A stretch of DNA of 64,000 bases, taken from the NCBI GenBank assembly GCA_036346405.1, contig CM070562.1, positions 105,848,999 to 105,912,998 on the forward strand, read 5' to 3'. Position 1 is the first letter of the stretch. Every line of letters begins with the position of its first letter. The DNA is from Phyllostachys edulis (lineage: Eukaryota > Streptophyta > Magnoliopsida > Poales > Poaceae). Shown here piece after piece: positions 12,640-23,506 of this stretch. Under the pieces are notes generated by a model. It made no database searches. It saw only the letters and a list, made by a program, of their open reading frames with translations, and was not told the origin of the DNA. Position numbers and translations under genes: made by a program.

Positions 12640-12965
12640 TTAATTATCACGGGACGGTTTTAACAAAACCCGTGCGTGATATTGGGCAATATCACGAGCG
12701 GTTCATGTTTGAACCGTGCGTGAAGTATCACGACGGTTCTAAAAAAACCGTCGTGATATTGTGTAATATCACAGGGCGGTTCATGTTTGAACCGTCGTGA
12801 AGTATCACTGACGGTTCCAAACATGAACAAATCGTGATATGACATCTTCCTGAGCGGTTTTAAGCGCGGAGAATAACGACGACGGTGGGTAACAAAAACC
12901 GTGCGAGATTGTGTTTATCTGAGGCGGTTTGATGAACAAATGCGTGATCGGCGTCGATATTAGCA
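12640..12965. repeat. CACTA I 5' subterminal repeat array
   Basis: Direct and inverted copies of a unit with GCGGTTCATGTTTGAACCGT and GTGATATTGTG. Neighbouring copies are often palindromic around the GTTTGAAC or TTTTAACAAAA core. It matches the arrays at 3790-4235 and 8215-8595. Confidence 0.8.
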
Positions 12966-12982
12966 TTTACGTAGTAGTGTTA

Positions 12983-13945
12983 TATTCTTACGTTGGAATT
13001 ATTCAAGTAAGATATCGCATCGCGAAAATCTTTAATATACGAATTCAACTTCTTTAAACCACATTTGACTATAAGGTTGATAATATGACAAGCATGTCAC
13101 TAATGTAGCCAGAAGGAACCGACGTATGTACTCAACACTGGAGTAAGAATATCCATGGCTCTAGAGTTCGAAGCGGCATTGACTAAGGTAATTGAGAATA
13201 TTTTGTCTGTAAGACCAAAGTGTTCCACGACTTTGATAATACAATCCGTAATATTCTCACCCGTGTGTGCTACATCAATTAATTTGAAACCTATAATTCT
13301 TTTCTCTATTACCCAGTCATCATTAACATAATGAGCAACTACACTAAGATAATTCTCCCTAGCCCGACCACTCCAGATGTCCAAGGTTAGGACCACCGAA
13401 AATGTGTACGTACTAAATAGTTCCTTTAATTTATTACGACATTCATTGTGGTATTTTACTATCTCTAGTTGTTTTATATGGAGAAACGGTGGAAAATATA
13501 TGATTATGCGCAGTCCTAATGTAAGTTTGGAAAGCATTAGACTCCGCAAAGCCTAACGGTACTGAAGCTGCATCTGCCTCATCATCAATCCTTGCTTGTC
13601 CTTACATCTTGTAGCATGTCTAAGCAAGTACCCCGTTCCACCTGAAGACTTTGTAGACAATTCATTGTGATAAAATTTGCAAATAGCATATGGTACCTTC
13701 ATTTCCCTGTGTGTCGGGCTTGGTTGTCCTGTCAAAATTCTCCTAGACTCTCATGTAGACGGCCTCGGCCTCTTTGCTCTGGTGGTCGTCGACAAAGATG
13801 CTGCCGTGGAGTCTGATGACGGAACTCCACTCTGCCCTTCCGGTAACAGCTGCGATTGGTTTGAGGAAGCCGTAACCTCTATAGATGCAGCTTTCTCCGA
13901 TGAAAGTCTATAATCACCAAGAGCAAAGCTATCGTAATTTTCCAT
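12983..13945 (-). pseudogene. hAT1 transposase, N-terminal half with BED finger
   Basis: Minus-strand coding from an ATG at 13945 (MENYDSFALGDYRLSS). The BED-type finger at about 13600-13700 reads VPYAICKFYHNELS and HATRCKDKQG; the second Cys of the usual CxxC is Tyr (TAC). It is followed by LPLGFAESNAFQTYI in another frame, with the usual stretch between the two apparently missing. The DDE-region start includes VVLTLDIWSGRARENYLSVV and AASNSRAMDILTP. Near 13025-13080, HIIN, LIVKCG and LNSYIKDFRDAISYLNN run up to the TTA of the CACTA junction. A mutated finger, frameshifts and the insertion make it non-functional. Confidence 0.85.
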
Positions 13946-14682
13946 AACAAAAACTACAAAATCGAAACTAACAGTATTATTAATTTCATCTTAGCATAAG
14001 AAATAATAACAATAAAATTATGCAAAAAATAGTATTGCACCTCTTTTGCTGACTTGCTGACAGAAATTGAATTTTCCAAACTTTGGCACAATTTTTTTGA
14101 ATTTTGCGAAATTATCTCAAAACAAATTTGAATTTGCACAACAGAATTTGATAGAGAGATTGAGGAATTGGTGGGTGCTGAATGGGGAGGGGGGGTATGG
14201 TGGCTATTTATAGGAAAACATTCTATATTTTTTGCTATTTTTAAAGCTCCAAACGGTCAAAAAGGCCTGCTTTTTTGAAAATCCGAACGTTACAAGCTAA
14301 ACGGGCCAAATGGGTCACCCCCCGTGCCAAGAAGGCCCCAACGGGCATATTTTTCTCAGGCTGGGCAGCCCACCTCGCCCTCCCCATTTCTCCCTGATTC
14401 TCTCCTTCCCCGTGCTCCATGCCCACGTCGCCACTGCGCCCCGCGCCCGCCTGCCGCTATGCCGCATGCAGCACACGCCTTGTCGCAGCCCCCATCTCCC
14501 TCTCTTAGCGTTGCTCGCTGCCTCCTCCCTCCGCGCCGGCCCCCGCCCCTTCCACCCTCCCCTCGCCCCTCCTCCCTCTGCGCTGCCCCCACCCGGTAGC
14601 CTCCTCCCTCCGTGCCGGCCTCCTCCCCTTTCCTCCCTAACTATCTCCCTTCTCCCTCTTCTCCCTCCCCGGTGGCCGGTGG

Positions 14683-14721
<39 letters not shown>

Positions 14722-15000
14722 CTCCTCCTTCTCGGCACCCGGCATCCTCCCTCTCACCGCCAAGCAGCGACCACCCTCTGCCTTCCCTCTCGGCTCTTGG
14801 CTCCCCTCCCCTCTACGCGGGCCACACGGGCTGTGCCGTGCCTGGCACGGCCAACCCACCATGCCGAGGGGGCAGCCCAAGCACGGCTCGGGCCATCGTG
14901 CCATGCTAGCCTGGTCTATAAACAATACAGACTATACTATATCTAGACCGAGCCAATAATACCGTTCCTCGGACCGACATGGCCCATCTGACCACCGCTA
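13946..15000. other. hAT1 5' region
   Basis: Presumed promoter and leader of the minus-strand hAT1 transposase. It is very C-rich on the plus strand from 14330 to 14830 with CCTCC and CCCTC words, and a (TC)n microsatellite lies at about 14687-14719. Long Pro/Ser-rich frames here are low complexity. The terminal 150 bp contains CGTGCC and GGCAGCCC words typical of hAT subterminal sequence. Confidence 0.5.
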
Positions 15001-16065
15001 CACGCAGCTAAGCTAAGCTCCTTCCTCTTTCCAGCGCCAAGCAGCGAACAACCTGTAAACACATCTGCTACGTGATCGGGAGGCAATACTCTGTTTGTTT
15101 CTTATGGTCCTATCTCCCTAGAGCAATTAATTAATCCTCAGTGGCCTCGTGGCTGCTTGCCGACTAGTGGCGACGAAATGAAATGGTACGTGCTTACTAT
15201 ACTTGCCACATTAGTCACGCAGAGTACAGTCGCCACCTTCAGAATTCACATTGCTCTGCCTCTCGTTGCCACCCCAGAAGGCGCTAACTGTGGCATGCCG
15301 CCTGTTCGACGCGAGGGAAATGGATTTCTACGCGTGGGGTTAAGGTTACTGTTCGAGTAGAGAGAAATCGATTTCTATGCGGGTGGTTAAGGACTTAAGG
15401 TCACGGACTTGCTAGTGTACCTAAGTACATAAAATAAAGAAAGATAGATAGAGAAACATGTATTATATTAATCTTGTATAAAGTAATAAAAGTACAAGAA
15501 CCCTTTACAAGATTGCGCTCCGTGAGGTTTTGGCCGAATTGACACTTTTTCGATACGTATTAGCAAGAATGACATTTGTCGTACGAAAGTTATAGAAATA
15601 GCGGCACGATCACCACACGAAACGACCAGCCAGCTGACACGTACCCTAAATCCACACGGCCATCGTGCAGTGGAGCAAAGACCGCACGGCCACCATGCGG
15701 TGGCACCAAAACCGCACGGCCACCGTGCGGTGCTGCCCTCTGCCGTATGGCCATCGTGCGGTGGAGGCCGATCCCGCACGGCCATCGTGCGATGCCTCCC
15801 CGTTCCGCCACGCGGCAGCTAGAACCGACGGTCTAGTTCTCTGGAGAAGCAAAAAACCTCCAGTCTCCTGCTATGTCTTTCGGACAGGCCAGGCCCTCCC
15901 CTTCGGTCCTTCGGACCAGTTCACCCGTGGACGGCTCCTTTTCCACCGAAGAACATGTCACCTCCTCCTGTCACCTCCCATCACCTCCATCGGTCCCCCA
16001 TCTAATCGCTGTCTCCTGCATGTGCATGCATTCATGCATGCGAGAAAGAAATGCCCACCTCATAC
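15001..16065. other. Unassigned sequence, apart from a hairpin array
   Basis: I recognise no gene. Apart from the hairpin array at 15653-15797 I see only weak repeats. The sequence may be the remainder of a decayed LTR element whose leader starts at 16066. Confidence 0.4.
15653..15797. repeat. Five tandem hairpin-forming units
   Basis: Five units spaced 29-32 bp apart, each containing a palindromic core such as CCGCACGGCCACCGTGCGG. Starts are near 15653, 15682, 15712, 15742 and 15773. The palindrome is conserved while the spacers differ. Function unknown; similar GCACGGCC repeats occur in grass LTR elements. Confidence 0.7.
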
Positions 16066-17012
16066 TACGAGGATTCTGACTCTGTATCTAGGCGCAATAG
16101 TGCTAGTGAGAGCGTTGGCGATAGCACACCCTCCTGCAGCATGTCCAAGGCATGGTCTCTTGGGTTTGGTGATGGATCACTGGAGTAAGTGTTGCCCTTG
16201 GATGAGTAGATGCTTGACTTGTAGTTGTAGTAGACATCCATATCGAGTCCTACGTAATCTGCGAGATCGAACCAATTCTCCTCATTCCACTCGTTTGCCA
16301 TGGATGCATCTGAGTAGAATAGACGAAGATTATCGTAATTTCCCCATGGATGACGCCAATTGTCAATGAATTGAGATCTGTGAGTAAATGCGGGGGACAC
16401 GGCTCCCGAGATCACATAGGAAGAGACATAGTGTTTTTAGATAGGTTCAGGCCTTCTCCGGAGGTAGTAGCAACCCCACTCTTGTATTCTTGTATTGAAT
16501 GAGATTACAATGCAGAAAGTACCACTGAAACTAAGAATATTGTCAATGGGCTCTATTTTCTCTCCCTCCTTTGCTGGCACTGCCCCTTGTAAAGTATCGA
16601 AGGGGTTGCAGTTGTTGCCTATCACGAGAAGCCTTGATGATTATTGGAACCCGTACGTTCTTGAGAGTTGTTGTTAGTGGGACGTTCTCCTTACATGTTC
16701 ACTAGATGGTTATTGCCAAAGACGGAGACATGTGTGTGCGGTTATGTCAAAGGCACATATGTGCACATGTTGTATTTGCTACCACACATAGTTCAACATG
16801 GTGTACATGGTCCCTAGTTGATAAGGTAGGGCCCACATGTCTGTCTGTGAGGCTTATCGCCCAGAGGATGGTCGTGATCTGACTTTTCCACCATGGGAAG
16901 GTCGTGATTTGAGATAGTCGTAATAGGCTTTCTGAACAGGGGGTGGTCGTAACCTGAACTATCAGTGACAAGTATCTCTGACCAAGGGTATACTGGAGGA
17001 CTATTAGAGTAC
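16066..17012 (-). mobile_element. LTR-like segment plus leader, left copy
   Basis: The part 16361-17012 begins TGTCAATGAATT and is related to 23308-24032 and to the solo LTR at 56961. On the minus strand it is followed by a primer-site-like stretch (TGGCGTCATCCATGGGG) and an open frame at 16065-16415 with NEENWFDLADYVGLDMDVYY. The right copy at 22987-23300 has the related AGLDMNTYYDYKPSI. Its start at about 17012 cuts off the gypsy coding sequence, and both copies end at the same internal point, AGGATTCTGACTC. The element type is LTR retrotransposon by inference. Confidence 0.55.
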
Positions 17013-20000
17013 CTTCTGACACCTTTAAGTGGAGTAACCCGAAGATAAACAAAATCCTCTCGCTCAAAGCTGAGATCACGGCAACGATTATCTACATAAC
17101 TCTTCTATCTAGACTAAGCTATCATTAATCTTTCCCTGATCATAGACACTTGGTCTTTTGCTTCTTGAATAATATCTGATTCGAATACCGATCGTTCAGC
17201 TATTTCTGACCAATTTAGAGGGGTTCTGCATGCACGACCATACAAAGCTTCCAATAGTGACATCTGTAGACTGGCTTGGTAACTATTGTTGTACGATAAT
17301 TCTACATATGGCAAACTCTTATCCCAACTGGCAGTATGAGCTAGAGCACAAACTCTCAACATATCCTCCAATATTCGATTCATTCTTTTAGTCTGTCCAT
17401 CTGTCTGAGGGTGATATTCAGTAGTAAAATTTAAATGAGTTCCCAAAGCTTTACGCAAACTATGCCAAAAATGACAGGTGAACTGAGACCCTCAATTTGA
17501 CACTATCTTCTTAGGCACACCATGCAAACTGATAATTCTTGACATATATAACTCTGCAAGACGATCTCCTAAGTAAGTGATTTTGACAGGTAAGAAGTGG
17601 GCAACTTTCGTCAAATGATCAACTATTACCCAAATCGAATCGTAACCTGATTGAGTCCTGGGTAAACCGGTGATAAAATCCATTCTGATCTCTTCCCACT
17701 TTCATTCTGGAATCTTCAAGGGTTGCAACAAGCCTGTTGGTCTCTGATGTTCTGCCTTTACTTTCTGACATACGTCACACAAGGCGACAAACTCTGCGAC
17801 ATCTCGCTTTAAATTTGGCCACCAGAATTTATTCTTGACATCTTGATACATCTTAGTGCTTCCAGAGTGAATAGAGTACTTTGAGTCACGAGCCTCATTT
17901 AGGATTAGCTGTCTTAAACCATCAACATCTAGTACACAAATGCATCCATTGATCCAAAGTGTATCTTGTTCATCCTTGGTGAGATCCTCGAATTTTTCTT
18001 CTTCCATTTTGAGCTTGATATATGAAATCATAGGGTCCTTTGGCTGGGCAGCGCGAATCTTCTTTTCTAGAGGAGATTGTACTTCCAGATTGGCCACATT
18101 TTTTTGGCTACAACTTCTAACTTCAGCTTCTGAAATTCCTCGAGAAGTTCTGGGCAATTCCCCTTTACTTCCAAAGCATTGCAATAGCTCTTATGGCGTA
18201 AAGCATCTGCAACCACATTAGCCTTACCAGGGTGGTAGTAAATTATAAGATTATAATCCTTTATTAACTCCAATCGTCTTCTCTGCCTCATGTTCAGATC
18301 AGATTGAGTGAAAATATATTTCAAGCTCTTATGATCTATATACACCTCACATCGATTACCAATGAGGTAATGATGCTAGGTTTTTAAAGCGTGCACTACG
18401 ACAGCTAATTTCAGATCATGGTTAGGGTAGTTCTCCTCATGAGGTCTCAATTGTCTTGATGCATAAGCAACAACTCTACCTTCTTGCATTAGGACGCAGT
18501 CTAATCCTTGAGGCGACGCATCACAGTAGATATCAAAATCCTTTTGAATATATGGCAGAATTAATACTGGGGCTGATGTCAAACGTTTCTTCAACTCCTG
18601 AAAACTTTCCTCATAAGTTGGAGTCCAAGTGAACATTTTTCTCCTTTTTCAACAATTGCGTAAGAGGCTTAGCAATCGTTGAAAATCCTTCGATGAAGCG
18701 GCAATAATATCCTGCCATTCTCAAGAAACTGCGAATCTGAGTAGTCATCTAGGGCTGCTCCCAATGTAACACTGCTTTAACTTGATCAAGAAGTTCTTCA
18801 ATCTACTTCTTTATTTCCACCAACTCATCGGCTGGTACCCGATAGGATCTCTTTGAAATCGGTGTTGTTCCCGGTAATAGATCAATAACGAACTCAATGT
18901 CACGGTCTGGTGACATTCATGGCAAATCTTCTGAAAAAACATCTTGGTATTCTTTGACAATAGCTACATGCTTCAAAGAAACGGTCTTCGGACTATTGAT
19001 TAACAGATGTCCATCACACACTGTGGTGGTTAGAAACTCCACTTTCTTTCCATTTGTACCTTCGATTGTTACGGCTCTTCAACCACAATCTAGTACAGTT
19101 TTGTGCTTTGACAATCAATCCATACCAAGTATGACATCTAAGGTTTGGGTGTCTAAGACAATGAGGTTGGCTAGAAACTCAATTCTAGCTATGAGTAACT
19201 TAGGTCCTAAACATCCCACTTTAGAGCTTAACTCTGCTCCAAGCGACTGGACTAACAGAGTATGCTTAAGACGCATAACTTCCAAATTGTTCTTGGTTGC
19301 AAAAACTCAAGAGACAAACAAATACGAAGCTCCAGAATCAAACAAAAGCGTCACAGTCTTGAGTTAACGGCTTACCGATATGGCGTCGGGTGCTTCTTGG
19401 GCTCCTTCTAGAGTGACATGGTCGACACGGCCTCTGACTACAGACTGTGGAGCTCCTCCGGCTTGACCGGTGGCTTGAGGTGCTCCTTGATTGTTGCTTA
19501 GCGCCGGCGTCTTGGCTGGTGTAGCTCCAAGGTTGAAGCGAATAGGCGTCATGGTTCCCTTCAAAGGATAATTGTTCGCGGAGTGTCCTGGCTCTCGGTT
19601 GTTATAGCAAACTCTCAGTACATTCTGCTGATTGCCTCCTGGATTGGAGTTGACTGGAGTAGCACTACGGAAGTTCTGAGAAACTAGACGAGGTGTTGAA
19701 GGGGGTGCATGCATCCTGAATGAGTTATGCGATGGAAAATGAGTGAACTGTTGAGGAATTGTCCTTGCTTTCTGCTGAGACTGATGACTCCCTTGCTGAG
19801 CCATCCTACGCTTGCGGTTGTCCTCCAATTCTTTACGCTTATCTTCAAGGATCAAAGCTTTGTTGACTAGCACTTGAAAATCTGGAAATGTATGGGCAAT
19901 CAGACTAACTTACAGCCCGGTATTTAGTCCTTTCAGAAAGCGACTCTGACGAGCCTTGTTAGTGGTGACATCTTCTGCAGCATAACATGCAAGCTGAGAG

Positions 20001-20588
20001 AACTTGTTGAGGTAGTCCGTCACTGATATACCTCCTTGCTTGAGTGCATGAAACTCATCCTTCTTCAGATCCATAATTCCTTCTGGCACATGACACGGGC
20101 GAAAAGTTGTAGAAAACTCTTCCCAAGTAATATTCTCTGACGTCTCATGTGCAGCACAGAAGTTCTCCCACTATTTGGCAAAAATCCCCTCCATTTGGTG
20201 GGTCGCATAGAGAACCTTCTCATGGTCGCTGTACTGTACTGAGTGATCAATAGCTTCCTTTCAATGACATGAAGCCAATCTTGACTTCTACCGGTGAAAC
20301 ATTCCCAGAGAAAGTCGGTGGGCGGGTCCTCATAAATTCTGCTAGCTTGGATGACCCATGGTGACCATGTGCTGCTGGTGTCACGTTGTTGTTGTTATTC
20401 TGATTGTTGTTCATACTTTGTATCTGGTTCATCATAGTGTACATCAATTGCGTCTGAGATGCAATGAATGCTTCAAAGTTTTGCAGATCAATTTAGGTGC
20501 TTGCAGTGGGACTACTCCTGTGGGTGTCTATTCGTTCCCTTCTGACCCATTGGTTCCAGAACCATTGGCAGCTGCATTGCAAGTCTGA
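17012..20588 (-). pseudogene. Ty3/gypsy gag-pol (Tekay-like), RT core deleted
   Basis: Minus strand, in order. Gag spans about 20588-19364; its CCHC knuckle reads CYNNREPGHSANNYP, with two Cys lost. Protease lies around 19350-18950. The RT start is EFVIDLLPGTTPISKRSYRV (about 18830-18900). Then come KAVLHWEQP and IRSFLRMAGYYCRFIEGFS, RNase H (FDIYCDASPQGLDCVLMQ, 18376-18636), the HPGKANVVADAL tether (about 18200-18240) and integrase (WWPNLKRDVAEFV; MDFITGLPRTQSGYDSIWVI; HPQTDGQTKRMNRILEDML). The coding ends inside the post-integrase region (SYVDN..DLSFERE) at about 17012. The RT palm with the YxDD box is missing between 18760 and 18800, and stops and frameshifts are present. It cannot move on its own. 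Confidence 0.88.
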
Positions 20589-21112
20589 ACCATTTGGCAA
20601 AAACTCCAAGGATTATATAAGGTAGCAAGCATAATGTAAGTTAGGAACTAAGAAGGGGGTAAGTTAAACCCAACAACACGACACAAAGAAATCAACTGAA
20701 ACACTTATTCATTAATTAGGGTTAGCATGGCTACAACAAATGCCTAAGGGCTTTTGCAGCTCATACTGCACACAAGAAAATAAGAGCGAACCTAACACAC
20801 AAACTATCGTCTAAAGGACATTACTCCTAATCTTAAACTAACGCGGCTCTCACACATTGAGCCTTGACTAACTAAACCTAAACATGATCGAACTTAGTCA
20901 CTGAGGTAACCTCCACAGCCACGACGGTGCTCCCGCCTGTTGTAGACCTAGAAATACGTAGGCATCCTCGCAAACTGGTCCTGATACCCCGGGACTGGTG
21001 CAGCAGGAACAGGAGGCTCGGGTGTAGGCACGATCGGCTCCTCGGGCTCTGCTGACTCCTCGGACTCTCCTGGCTTTGCGGTTAGGGTTTTGAGGGCAAC
21101 GTGTCTTGGGAT

Positions 21113-22182
21113 TAGGGGTGGAAACGAGTCGAGCCGAGCCGTCTCGAGCCAGGCTCGTTCCGGCTCGGATGAACAGTAGGCACGGCTCGGCTCATTTCGG
21201 AAACGAGCCAGGAGAGGGGCTCGGTTTGGAGCTCGAGCTAGCTCGTTTGGCTTGCTAGCCCGAGCAAAAATGGCATTAGTTCATTGGCAGCATCAGTTCG
21301 GTTCGAGCATTCATAATTTTACAGATCATTCAGACATTCATAGATCAAGCATTCACAAATCCATTCACAGATCAAGAAGATAGAAGCAAGAATTCACAGA
21401 TCATTCACAAATCAAGCAAGCATTCATCGCAAGAACAAACAAGCAAATTGCAAGATCAAGCATTCAAGCTCCTTCTTGATCTCCTCCATCCTCTGTGTGT
21501 AAGCCTTTGGTGGCCTAGGCAATGGCCTTGATGGAAGGGGTGGCGGTGGCGGGCTGGAGGTGGTGGGCCTGGCGGCGATGGAGGGAGGATGGGGCAGAGG
21601 AGTGGAGGACTGGGCGGGCAGAGGAGGAGGAGGAGGAGTGGTGGGCCTGGCGGCGATGGAGGGAGGATGGGGCAGAGGCGTGGAGGACTGGGCGGGCAGA
21701 GGAGGAGGAGGAGGAGGGGCGGTGGAGGGAGGACGAGGTGGCGGAGGACTGGGTGGCAGCGCGGAGGATCGGGGGGGAGGATAGGCTAGCGACGCGGAGC
21801 AGCGGACGTCGGGTCCGTGTGATTCGGTGTGGAGGCTTGGAGGGTGCGAGCGGTGCGCGGTGGAGGGGGCGAGCGGTGCGGTGGGAGAGGAAAGGGAAAT
21901 GGGGAATTTGGGACAGCGGGTTGGCGACTGGACGGGATTCGCGTGGCCGCGTGGGTTAGGGTTAGGGACATGTCACATGGCCGAGTGGGCCAGACGAGGA
22001 TTTTGCGTGGGCTGGGCTGGGGTCCTGGGGACATGTCACATGGGCGGCCGAATGGGCTGACTTGGGGATTTTTCCTGGCTCGATTTGGCTCGCGAGCTGG
22101 CTCAAGCTCGGCTCGAATTTTCACCGAGCTGAGAGTTGGGCTCGTCTCGGCTCGCAAGCCTCAAGCTTTTTTTCCAGCCCTA
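21113..22182. mobile_element. Non-autonomous hAT element with perfect TSD
   Basis: It starts TAGGGGTGGAAACGAG and ends in reverse complement TAGGGCTGGAAAAAAAGC. The 8-bp flank CTTGGGAT is identical on both sides (21105-21112 and 22183-22190). Subterminal sequence is full of GAGC, GGCTCG and GCTCG words. The 1,070-bp interior encodes no transposase; its Gly/Arg-rich open frames come from GGAGG-rich tandem repeats. Confidence 0.9.
21561..21720. repeat. 78-bp tandem duplication
   Basis: Two nearly identical units start with TGGTGGGCCTGGCGGCGATG at 21561 and 21639, followed by a partial third. They lie within the non-autonomous hAT element and explain its Gly-rich frames. Confidence 0.85.
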
Positions 22183-23119
22183 CTTGGGATGCCCTTCTCG
22201 AGGGTCCTCGGGGCCTTAAATAGTCCTCGGAGGTGTGCCCTATATAGACTCCCAAAACGGAAAAGGCGGCGGTGTTATAGTTCAGATCGGAGACGATCGA
22301 GTAGAGATGACGAGGCTGACAGGTGGACTTGGACACGTGGCGCACGTGGATTCGACACGGCCACATGGAGCTGACAAGGCGGGCCCTTTGGCGGTGACTA
22401 CTGGTGTGAGACGAAAGTGGTGTGGTGAAGCAGGTCGGTGAAGTTGGGCTAGGCTACGGGGGAAATGGGCCAGGAAAAAGAATAGGAATGGGCCGAAGCA
22501 AGGGAATTCGGCCCGCGGGAATTTCCTGAGTTTTAAATAGATTTTCTATTTTAGAAAATACAATAAATCAAATGGCAAATAGAAAATAGCAAATGAACTC
22601 GAAAAAATTCCAGAAAAATCTATGAAATATATCCAAGCACATAGAACCCAAATAAAATATTTTTGACATTACTTGATGTGGGGATTAATCACATCAAAGT
22701 GTTTTGATACTAAAAGTGCATATTAAGCTTTAATAAAATTAAAATAAAATCTATTGGTGAATTTTCCAAAGGCAACTGCGGAGTGTTCGACCACGCCCTG
22801 GGCAATGGTAACTGCACAATGGCAGTTAGCAAATGGCGTCTAAACCCCGGAATCGTACATTCCAAGACTTCCTAAAGGTAGTTGGCCATCCTCGGATGGG
22901 GTTACATGCTCGGAGGTGGGTGCCTCACCGTATTCGAAACCCGTCACCGACCGACATTGGTCGTGGTTGCTTGAACCCTTGCCTTGTAAGGATTCTGACT
23001 CCCTATCTGGGCGTCGCAGTGCTAATGAGTGCGTTAGTGATAGCGCGCCCTCCTAAAGTGTGTCCGTGGCACAGTCTCCTAGGCCTGGCGATGTGTTCTG
23101 GGAGTAGATGTTGCCCTTG

Positions 23120-23177
23120 AACGAGTGATGCTCGGCTTGTAGCCCTCGAACGAGTGATGCTCGGCTTGTAGTCATAG
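23120..23177. repeat. 29-bp tandem duplication
   Basis: AACGAGTGATGCTCGGCTTG occurs at 23120 and again at 23149. It is present in the right LTR-leader copy and absent from the left copy, so it arose after the copies separated. Confidence 0.8.
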
Positions 23178-23506
23178 TAGGTATTCATGTCGAGTCCCGC
23201 GTAATGGTGCGAGATCAAACCAATTCTCCTCGTTCCACTTGTTTGCCATGGAGGAATTTGAACAGAACGGACGAAGATCACCATGTGTCTCCACAGACGG
23301 TGCCAGCTGTCAATGAATTACTACCGATCTTATGGAGTAAATATGGGAACATGACTCTTGAGATCACTTAGGAAGAGACATTTTGTTTTTAGACAGGTTC
23401 AAGCCTTCTCCAAGGAGAATAATAACCATACTCATGTGTTCTTGTATTAAGGCAGATTACAATACACAACGTGACACTGAAATTGTGAATGCTCTCAATG
23501 GCCTCT

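Larger units (their letters stand above)
3731..12979 (-). mobile_element. CACTA (En/Spm-like) transposon, CACTA I
   Basis: The ends are CACTACTACGAAAAAGGCC at 3731 and, at 12979, GTAGTAGTG, the complement of CACTACTAC. Both flanks carry the 3-bp duplication TTA (3728-3730 and 12980-12982), as known for CACTA elements. Subterminal arrays of GAGCGGTT and GTGATA words occur near both ends, as binding sites for the element's own protein do in En/Spm. The 9,249-bp element carries two minus-strand genes: a TNP2-type transposase and a second protein with an Ulp1-like domain. It sits inside the hAT1 transposase gene and is therefore younger than hAT1. Confidence 0.92.
2225..15000 (-). mobile_element. 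hAT transposon (hAT1), split by a CACTA element
   Basis: The left end TAGTGGTGGCCA (2225) pairs with the right end TGACCACCGCTA (15000), which in reverse complement reads TAGCGGTGGTCA. The flanks are CATGCAGC (2217-2224) and CACGCAGC (15001-15008), an 8-bp duplication with one mismatch. Subterminal regions are rich in GGGCC/GGCCC and CGTGCC words, as is usual in this hAT group. Without the CACTA insertion and its duplicated TTA the element is about 3.5 kb, a normal autonomous hAT size. It encodes a BED-finger/RNase H-fold transposase on the minus strand, in two pieces. Confidence 0.85.
20589..22850 (-). other. Probable leader and 5' LTR of the gypsy element
   Basis: This lies upstream of gag on the minus strand, interrupted by the hAT insertion at 21113-22182. 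The AT-rich part at 22540-22780 (AAAAAATTCCAGAAAAATC) resembles U3 sequence of grass Tekay-like LTRs. I cannot place LTR ends or a primer-binding site, so this is inference from position. Confidence 0.4.

Noticed and set aside
14310..14909. Long Pro/Ser-rich open frames
   Set aside because: Low-complexity C-rich sequence with a TC microsatellite inside the hAT1 5' region; no conserved domain.
15665..16369. 234-codon plus-strand frame
   Set aside because: It runs through the hairpin array and the antisense of the LTR leader; no motif.
21522..21959. 145-codon Gly/Arg/Trp-rich frame
   Set aside because: Produced by a 78-bp GGAGG-rich tandem repeat within a non-autonomous hAT element; all three frames are open there.
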